NCBI RefSeq assembly: GCF_004570875.1
Contig: NZ_SPQK01000002.1
Location: forward strand, 248,001 to 312,000
Length of the DNA stretch: 64,000 bases
Direction: 5' to 3'
Origin: Blastococcus sp. CT_GayMR16
GTDB taxonomy: Bacteria > Actinomycetota > Actinomycetes > Mycobacteriales > Geodermatophilaceae
Part shown: one piece after another, positions 57,677 to 64,000 of the stretch
How the letters are laid out: every line of letters begins with the position of its first letter
Position numbering within the stretch: position 1 is the first letter of the stretch
Translations under genes and position numbers: made by a program
Notes under the pieces: model-generated
Told to the model about the DNA's origin: nothing
The model's database searches: none
What the model saw: only the letters and a program-made list of their open reading frames with translations

Positions 57677-57750
57677 GGTCATCCTCCGAGGTGGTCACGG
57701 CGTACCGTCCGGCCGCGCTCACGAGCAACGACGCAGGGCGCTGCCGGATC

Positions 57751-58653
57751 TCATCGGTCGGGGCCGGTCGGTGACAGGTGTTCGTCGTGCGGTGGGTGTC
57801 CCGCGGTCAGCTGCGGCGTAGTCAGCGATGCGCGGACCGCCTGCGCCCAGCCCTCGCCCATCGCGGCGTCGGTGATGCTCGCGTTCGGGATTGCCTCGAT
57901 GAGGCCGAGCATGCCGTCGACGGCGGCGCCGTTGGCGGTGATCCACAGCCTGCCGACGGCCGGCGCCATCTCGAGGTCGCTGACGCTGTCGCCGATGGCG
58001 ACGGCGTCGGCCGGGGTGAGGCCGCGCCGTTCGAGGTCCCAGGCGATCGCCGCGCCCTTGGTGATGCCGCGCGGCATCAGATGGAAGACGTGCGGCGGCA
58101 GGGGGTCGTCGTCCAGGCTCATGCGGGACGTCGCCGGGATCGCGCCGTTGTCCTTCAGCGTCAGCCAGCCCAGATCGTGATCCGCCAGCCATGCGTCCAC
58201 CGCGATCGGGTCGACGCGGCCGCGGAGCAGTGCGTCCGTGTCGTGGGTGGTGTGCCAGGGCGCGTGCCATTCCAGCCGGCCGGGGTACTCGGCGATGAGC
58301 TCCTCGACGACGCCCAGCTCGGCCATTGCCGCCATCGGTGTCTGATCGCCGAAGCCTTCGGGGAACTCGCCGCGGAGGCGGTGCACGCCGCGACCGGCGT
58401 CCCAGGCCACCGTGGCGCCGAGTTCGGCGATGGCGCCGTCCGCGGCGAAGATCCGCGCGGCCTCGATCACCTGCTCGAACGTCCGGCCGCTGACCAGCAC
58501 CAACGGCACGCCCGCCCGGTGCAGCTCGAGCAGTGCCGTGGCCGGACCGGCCGTCAGTTCCCGCCCCGCGGTGTGCCAGAACGAGCCCCGTGGGCCGACC
58601 ATCGTGCCGTCGAGGTCGGTGTAGACGATGCGCGCCGGGGGCAGGGAGGTCAC
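57751..58653 (-). CDS. HAD-superfamily hydrolase (Cof/MPGP-like phosphatase)
   Basis: 300 residues: motif 1 VYTDLDGTMVG (nucleophile Asp), motif 2 LVLVSGRTFEQ, Lys in ITKGAAIAWDLERRGL, motif 4 AVAIGDSVSDLEMA. A cap domain lies between. GTG start. Substrate (phosphosugar or phosphonucleotide) unknown. Faces away from the riboswitch-controlled thrC, leaving 62 bp between the start and the riboswitch. Confidence 0.88.
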   Translation of the reverse strand: MTSLPPARIVYTDLDGTMVGPRGSFWHTAGRELTAGPATALLELHRAGVPLVLVSGRTFEQVIEAARIFAADGAIAELGATVAWDAGRGVHRLRGEFPEGFGDQTPMAAMAELGVVEELIAEYPGRLEWHAPWHTTHDTDALLRGRVDPIAVDAWLADHDLGWLTLKDNGAIPATSRMSLDDDPLPPHVFHLMPRGITKGAAIAWDLERRGLTPADAVAIGDSVSDLEMAPAVGRLWITANGAAVDGMLGLIEAIPNASITDAAMGEGWAQAVRASLTTPQLTAGHPPHDEHLSPTGPDR

Positions 58654-58715
58654 GGATCACATCCTGGCCATGCACCGGGAGGCATCGCGGACTGGGTACA
58701 GTCAGACCCGTTCCA

Positions 58716-58838
58716 CTCATCCAGAGGGGCAGAGGGACACGGCCCGATGAAGCCCCGGCAACCGCCGCACGCGCATGCGCGTCGGAAGGTGCCAATTCCG
58801 TCCCGCGCGGCTCGACGGCCCGGTGCGGGAAAGATGAG
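58716..58838 (+). promoter_or_regulatory. SAM-I (S-box) riboswitch
   Basis: Conserved S-box parts occur in order: P1 CTCATC (58716-58721) with GATGAG (58833-58838); CAGAGGGGCAGAGGGA; GGCCCGATGAAGCCCCGGC with GCAACC; AAGGTGCCAATTCC; GGGAAAGATGAG. A TACAGT box at 58697-58702 is a possible promoter -10. The P1 3' strand overlaps the AGGAGG (58837-58842) of thrC, so SAM binding could mask the ribosome site. There is no obvious intrinsic terminator, which suggests translational control. Confidence 0.88.
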
Positions 58839-58852
58839 GAGGTAGTCGTCGC

Positions 58853-60154
58853 ATGACTCTGACCGCTCCCGGATCTGCCCAGGCTGATTCCACGTCCGGT
58901 GGTCCCGTTCCGCCGTGTCCCGCGCGCGGGCTGGTGTGCCGCAACTGCGGTGCCACCTTCGGACTGGTGGCCGAGCACGCCTGCGCGGAGTGCTTCGGTC
59001 CCCTCGAGGTCGACTACGACCCCGAGCTGATGCGCGCGGTGACCCGCGAGCAGATCGAGGCCGGCCCGCAGAACATCTGGCGCTACGCGGCCCTGCTGCC
59101 GGTGGGCCAGAACCCGGCCGACCGCGTCACCCTGGACCCCGGCATGACCCCGCTGGTGCGGGCCGACCGGCTGGCCGAGGAGCTGGGACTCACCGGCGGC
59201 CTGTGGGTGAAGGACGACTCGGCTAATCCGACGCACTCGTTCAAGGACCGCGTCGTCAGCCTCGCCGCCACCGCCGCGAAGGGCCTCGGCTACCACAAGA
59301 TCGCCGCCGCCTCGACGGGCAACCTGGCGAACTCCGTCGCCGCGCACGCCGCCCGCGCGGGCCTGCCCTCCTTCGTGTTCATCCCGTCCGACCTCGAGCC
59401 GGGCAAGGTCGTGCAGTCGGCGGTCTACGGCCAGACGCTGGTCGCCGTCGACGGGTCCTACGACGACGTCAACCGGCTGACCAGCGAGCTCGCGGAGACC
59501 GACGAGTTCGAGGACACCGCCTTCGTCAACCAGAACGTGCGGCCCTACTACGCCGAGGGCTCCAAGACGATGGGCTACGAGATCGCCGAGCAGCTCGGCT
59601 GGCGGATCCCGGCGCAGGTCGTCATCCCGATGGCGTCCGGGTCGCTGCTCACCAAGGTGGACAAGGCGTTCCGCGAGCTCACCGCGGCCGGCATCGTCGA
59701 GGCCACCGAGTGGACGATCTTCGGCGCCCAGTCCGCCGGGTGCGACCCCATCGCCACTGCGTTCGACAACGGCTGGGACGTCATCAAGCCGGTCAAGCCG
59801 ACCGGCATCGCCAAGTCGCTCAACATCGGCAACCCCGCCGACGGCCCCTACGCGCTGGACGCGATCCGGCGCACCGGCGGTTCGGTCGGCCGGGTCGGCG
59901 ACGACGAGATCGTGCAGGGCATCCGCGACCTCGCCCGCACGACCGGTGTCTTCGCCGAGACCGCCGGCGGCGTGACGGTCGCGGTGCTGCGCCAGCTGGT
60001 CGACAACGGCCGGCTGGACAGGGCCAAGGAGACCGTCGTCCTCAACACCGGCGAGGGACTGAAGACCCTCGACCCGCTGGAGCCGGTCGTCGGTCCCACG
60101 CACCACGTCGAGCCGTCCCTGAAGTCGGCGCGGGCGGCCGGGCTCATCGGCTGA
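58853..60154 (+). CDS. thrC: Threonine synthase (zinc-ribbon type)
   Basis: A PLP enzyme making threonine from O-phosphohomoserine. Cys29, Cys32, Cys44 and Cys47 form an N-terminal zinc ribbon; the PLP lysine is K131 in THSFKDRVV; GPLEVDYD and QNIWRYAALLPV are typical. The C-terminal SGS-L and AETAGGVTVAVLRQL segments bind PLP phosphate. 433 residues. The SAM riboswitch upstream is unusual logic for a threonine enzyme, so a methionine-related role for this paralogue is possible. csp and groEL follow. Confidence 0.87.
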   Translation: MTLTAPGSAQADSTSGGPVPPCPARGLVCRNCGATFGLVAEHACAECFGPLEVDYDPELMRAVTREQIEAGPQNIWRYAALLPVGQNPADRVTLDPGMTPLVRADRLAEELGLTGGLWVKDDSANPTHSFKDRVVSLAATAAKGLGYHKIAAASTGNLANSVAAHAARAGLPSFVFIPSDLEPGKVVQSAVYGQTLVAVDGSYDDVNRLTSELAETDEFEDTAFVNQNVRPYYAEGSKTMGYEIAEQLGWRIPAQVVIPMASGSLLTKVDKAFRELTAAGIVEATEWTIFGAQSAGCDPIATAFDNGWDVIKPVKPTGIAKSLNIGNPADGPYALDAIRRTGGSVGRVGDDEIVQGIRDLARTTGVFAETAGGVTVAVLRQLVDNGRLDRAKETVVLNTGEGLKTLDPLEPVVGPTHHVEPSLKSARAAGLIG

Positions 60155-60158
60155 AAGA

Positions 60159-60184
60159 CGCCCCGCCCCCGCACGCTCGGGGCG
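60159..60184 (+). terminator. Possible thrC terminator
   Basis: CGCCCCG (60159-60165) pairs with CGGGGCG (60178-60184); 12-nt loop, 5 bp after the thrC stop. Moderate stability. Confidence 0.5.
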
Positions 60185-60349
60185 GTGCCCTGGACGGCGT
60201 CATCCCGCGTGGATTGCCCGTTTTCCGGGCTTTCCTGATGTACCTTTCCGCGCGGTTCGAGTTCCACGTTCGTGATCGACGGGCGGAAGAGCGAGATCCC
60301 GGCCCCCCGATCGAGAGGGGTCGTCCGACACGCGTTCGTGGGAGCACAC

Positions 60350-60550
60350 GTGGCAGAGGGCACCGTGAAGTGGTTCAACTCCGAGAAGGGCTTCGGATTC
60401 ATCGCCGTCGACGGCGGTCAGGACGTCTTCGTCCACTACTCGGCCATCCAGATGGACGGGTACAAGAGCCTCGAAGAGGGCCAGCGGGTCAGCTTCGAGG
60501 TCGTCCAGGGCGCCAAGGGCCCCCAGGCGGACGCCGTCACCGCCGCCTGA
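60350..60550 (+). CDS. Cold-shock protein (CspA family)
   Basis: 66 residues: [15 protein letters not shown] (RNP1), then DVFVHYSAI (RNP2), and [13 protein letters not shown]. Binds single-stranded RNA/DNA as a chaperone. GTG at 60350 with GGGAG 5 nt upstream. A roughly 195-bp leader between thrC and this gene is AT-richer in places, a common csp feature. Followed by a strong terminator. Confidence 0.94.
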   Translation: MAEGTVKWFNSEKGFGFIAVDGGQDVFVHYSAIQMDGYKSLEEGQRVSFEVVQGAKGPQADAVTAA

Positions 60551-60560
60551 ACCGAAGCCG

Positions 60561-60597
60561 CGAAGGCCCGGTTCCCCGCTCGGGGACCGGGCCTTCG
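60561..60597 (+). terminator. Cold-shock gene terminator
   Basis: CGAAGGCCCGG paired with CCGGGCCTTCG, with the inner TTCCCC/GGGGA extending it, forms a stem of about 16 bp, 10 bp after the csp stop. Confidence 0.8.
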
Positions 60598-60643
60598 TCG
60601 TTCCGGAAGCCGCGGGAACAGCGGGCGCTCACCCCCCGTTCTT

Positions 60644-60664
60644 GCACTCACAAGGGTCGAGTGC
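60644..60664 (+). promoter_or_regulatory. CIRCE element 1
   Basis: GCACTC-N9-GAGTGC, matching the core of the HrcA operator (GCACTC-N9-GAGTGC). Together with the next dyad it puts groEL under HrcA repression. Confidence 0.8.
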
Positions 60665-60676
60665 CAGACTCGTTTC

Positions 60677-60701
60677 TGGCACTCGGGACACCCGAGTGCC
60701 A
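60677..60701 (+). promoter_or_regulatory. CIRCE element 2
   Basis: TGGCACTC-N9-GAGTGCCA, perfect 8-bp arms. It lies 33 bp from the first CIRCE and 121 bp before the groEL ATG. Confidence 0.85.
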
Positions 60702-60719
60702 ATCAGGTCGGAACGGTGA

Positions 60720-62447
<1,728 letters not shown>

Positions 62448-62528
62448 CGAAGGACCCCTCTACCCCCCACGCCTCGCACGCTCGGCGCGGGACCCTGTAG
62501 AGGAGCCGCACTGCACTACAGCACTGCC

Positions 62529-62566
62529 CGTCAGGGGCGGTCCGCTTCGGCGGGCCGCCCCTGACG
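62529..62566 (+). terminator. groEL terminator
   Basis: 17-bp stem (CGTCAGGGGCGG, T-G wobble, CCGC) with a TTCG tetraloop. 81 bp past the stop; a 7-bp CCTCTAC/GTAGAGG inverted repeat lies in between. Very stable. Confidence 0.85.
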
Positions 62567-62577
62567 GCGTTCGTGGC

Positions 62578-62596
62578 CCGACTTCGGGGAAGTCGG
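62578..62596. repeat. Short hairpin repeat, copy 1
   Basis: CCGACTTC-GGG-GAAGTCGG, an 8-bp stem with a GGG loop. Identical to the copy 41 bp on. Confidence 0.6.
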
Positions 62597-62618
62597 TCCC
62601 CGGGAGCCGCCGCGGCGC

Positions 62619-62637
62619 CCGACTTCGGGGAAGTCGG
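62619..62637. repeat. Short hairpin repeat, copy 2
   Basis: Same 19-nt hairpin, exact repeat. Between the groEL terminator and the convergent VOC gene's 3' end. Confidence 0.6.
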
Positions 62638-62654
62638 GGTCCAGCCGACCACCG

Positions 62655-63042
62655 TCACTCCGGGGAGAAGACGCAGAACTCGTTGCCCTCGGGGTCTGCG
62701 AGGACGTCCCACTCGATCGCCCCGTCCGCTTCGGTGTCGAGGTCGCGGGGGCGGACCAGCGTCGCGCCCGCCGCCTGCAGTGCCGCGGTGTCACCCAGGA
62801 CGTCGAAGTGCATCCGGTTCTTGACGATCTTCGGTTCGGGCACCGGCACGATCCACATCAGCGGGCCGGCGCCGTCCCGGTCGACGATGGGCACCGGCCA
62901 CTCGGCGGGTCCAGCCCACCTCCGGCGGCGCGACCTCGTCGCGGCGGACGTAGCCGAGGGCGGCGCACCACCAGTCGGCGAGCCCCTGGTGGTCGCCGGC
63001 GTCGAGGCAGAGGTCCTTGAACCGGGCGGGTGCGTCAGCCAT
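62655..63042 (-). pseudogene. VOC-superfamily gene with frameshift
   Basis: From ATG 63042 the frame gives MADAPARFKDLCLDAGDHQG, then LADWWCAALGYVRRDE and EVGWTR; the reading then continues one frame over as EWPVPIVDRDGAGPLMWIV, KNRMHFDVLG and DPEGNEFCVFSPE to a TGA at 62655. Removing one base from the GGCGGG near 62904-62909 joins the two parts into a single VOC protein. So it is either a recent pseudogene or a sequencing error. It is similar to the intact VOC gene at 148-522. Confidence 0.75.
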
Positions 63043-63067
63043 GACGGGAGAGGGTAGGCGGCCTCCC

Positions 63068-63850
63068 GTGACCGTGATCATCGGGACCTCGGGCTGGCAG
63101 TACCGCGACTGGCGCGGCCGCTTCTATCCGCAGAAGCTGCCGCAGCGGTTGTGGCTGGAGCACTACGTCGCCCACTTCGCCACGGTCGAGAGCAACAACG
63201 CCTTCTACCGGCTGCCCGAGCTCACCACCTTCGTGTCGTGGCGCGAGCGCACGCCCGCGGACTTCCGGTGGGCGGTCAAGGCCAGCCGCTTCCTCACCCA
63301 CATCAAGCGGCTGCGGGAGCCAGAGGAGCCGGTCGGGCGGCTGATGGAGCGGGCGGCCGGGCTGGAGCACAAGCTCGACACGATCCTGCTGCAGCTGCCG
63401 CCCACGCTGAGGGCCGACGCCGACCTCCTCCGCGAGTGCCTCGCCCAGTTTCCGGCCGGCACCCGGGTGGCCGTCGAGCCGCGGCACGAGAGCTGGTGGA
63501 CCGACGAGATCCGCGCCCTGCTCGAGCGCTACGGGGCGGCGCTGTGCTGGGCGGACCGCGACGAGAAGCCGATCGCGCCGCTGTGGCGGACCACCGACTG
63601 GGGCTACCTGCGCTTCCACCACGGCGCCGACGGCTGGGCCTACCGACCGGAGACGCTGCAGCTCTGGGCCGACCGGCTCGTGGCGGCCTACGGCCAGGGC
63701 GATGTACTCGTCTACTTCAACAACGACCCCGGTTGTGCGGCGGTCGCCGACTCGGTCGTCTTCGCCGAGGCCGTCCGCCGGGCCGGTGGGGTGCCGACCC
63801 GCGTGCCGACAGCCGAGCAGGCGGCCGGCCTCGCCTGGATCGCGACCTAG
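63068..63850 (+). CDS. DUF72 protein
   Basis: 260 residues: IIGTSGWQYRDWRGRFYPQKLPQRLWLEHYVAHFATVESNNAFYRLP, the family's N-terminal signature, then FRWAVKASRFLTHIKRL, VAVEPRHESWW and VYFNNDPGCAAV. It looks like a TIM barrel of unknown activity. GTG 63068 was chosen because the frame upstream lies within the VOC start. Its stop overlaps the convergent gene's stop by 2 bp. Confidence 0.85.
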   Translation: MTVIIGTSGWQYRDWRGRFYPQKLPQRLWLEHYVAHFATVESNNAFYRLPELTTFVSWRERTPADFRWAVKASRFLTHIKRLREPEEPVGRLMERAAGLEHKLDTILLQLPPTLRADADLLRECLAQFPAGTRVAVEPRHESWWTDEIRALLERYGAALCWADRDEKPIAPLWRTTDWGYLRFHHGADGWAYRPETLQLWADRLVAAYGQGDVLVYFNNDPGCAAVADSVVFAEAVRRAGGVPTRVPTAEQAAGLAWIAT

Positions 63851-64000
63851 TCGTCCCCGCCGCCGTGCCCGGAGTTGTCGTCTCCGCCGCCGGAGTCGTG
63901 GCCGGAGTCGTCGTCCCCCCCGTGGCCGGAGCGGTCCTCGTTGTCGTCCGACTGGTTCTCGGAGTGGTGTGTCTCTACTTCGGGCGTGTCGTCGGCCTCG
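63847..64000 (-). CDS. 3' end of Asp/Gly/His-rich protein (cut by window edge)
   Basis: The last 51 codons are seen, ending TAG at 63847-63849 and overlapping the DUF72 stop. The peptide has EADDTPEVETHHSENQSDD and then SGHGGDDD, SGHDSGGGDD and SGHGGGDD repeats. Low-complexity acidic/His-rich tails can bind metals. The tail recalls the Gly/Asn/His tail of the protein at 31992-32870, suggesting the same kind of exported tail. The rest of the gene lies outside the window. Confidence 0.6.
   Translation of the reverse strand, partial: EADDTPEVETHHSENQSDDNEDRSGHGGDDDSGHDSGGGDDNSGHGGGDD

Noticed and set aside
62578-62637. Start of a CRISPR-like array
   Set aside because: Only two copies of a short palindromic unit, no further repeats and no cas genes in the window.

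Overview
The window is chromosomal DNA from a very GC-rich actinobacterium. Gene content and gene order (Lsr2, CarD, ClpC, DisA, LpqE, FtsH-folE-folP-folB-folK, panC-panD-coaX-lysS) point to Actinomycetia. The style of the hypothetical proteins and the standalone CIRCE-controlled groEL suggest the Geodermatophilaceae (Blastococcus, Geodermatophilus, Modestobacter), but this placement is inference. No insertion sequence, phage gene, CRISPR array or rRNA operon was seen. Most genes form tight operons with 1-8 bp start/stop overlaps. Several apparently leaderless genes have a TANNNT box 6-8 nt before the start codon.

Layout: 1-638 has tRNA-Thr(CGT) and a VOC-fold protein. 639-38353 is a housekeeping backbone in the same order as the Mycobacterium tuberculosis ppa to rlmB segment: ppa, dacB, metalloprotease, tilS, hpt, ftsH, folate genes, DUF3180, DUF2520 protein, panC, panD, coaX, lysS, lsr2, clpC, mutY, disA, radA, lpqE, carD, ispD, ispF, cysS, rlmB. 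It is interrupted by lineage-specific insertions: a quaternary-amine (betaine-type) ABC transporter with DUF1684, DUF6779 and SDR genes (10670-17594), and an ECF sigma factor with a partner membrane protein and a UbiA prenyltransferase (31391-33745). 38357-57676 is accessory: DUF445, HtrA-like protease, UPF0014 permease, universal stress protein, tRNA-Thr(TGT), a LAL-type LuxR regulator, a second ECF sigma factor, dodecin, CBS protein, RarD, LytR_C protein, a secreted-peptidase/ABC-ATPase fusion with its permease, and an HxlR/VOC pair. 57751-64000 has a HAD phosphatase, a SAM-I riboswitch ahead of threonine synthase, a cold-shock gene, groEL with two CIRCE boxes, a frameshifted VOC gene, a DUF72 gene and the 3' end of an Asp/Gly/His-rich protein.

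How the genes work together: hpt/ftsH/fol genes link purine salvage, membrane proteolysis and folate synthesis. panC-panD-coaX supply pantothenate and its first CoA step. ispD-ispF belong to the MEP isoprenoid route. radA-disA couple recombination with c-di-AMP signalling. The transporter at 10670-14471 probably imports compatible solutes.

The most unusual items are four. The OpuAC-type binding protein (13476-14471) reads as a circular permutation. An extracellular X-Pro-peptidase-like hydrolase is fused through one membrane helix to an ABC ATPase (52521-55382). A dispersed intergenic element begins near stop codons and opens with a covarying hairpin (copies near 5330, 10559 and 37912). An 82-bp nested palindrome lies between clpC and mutY.
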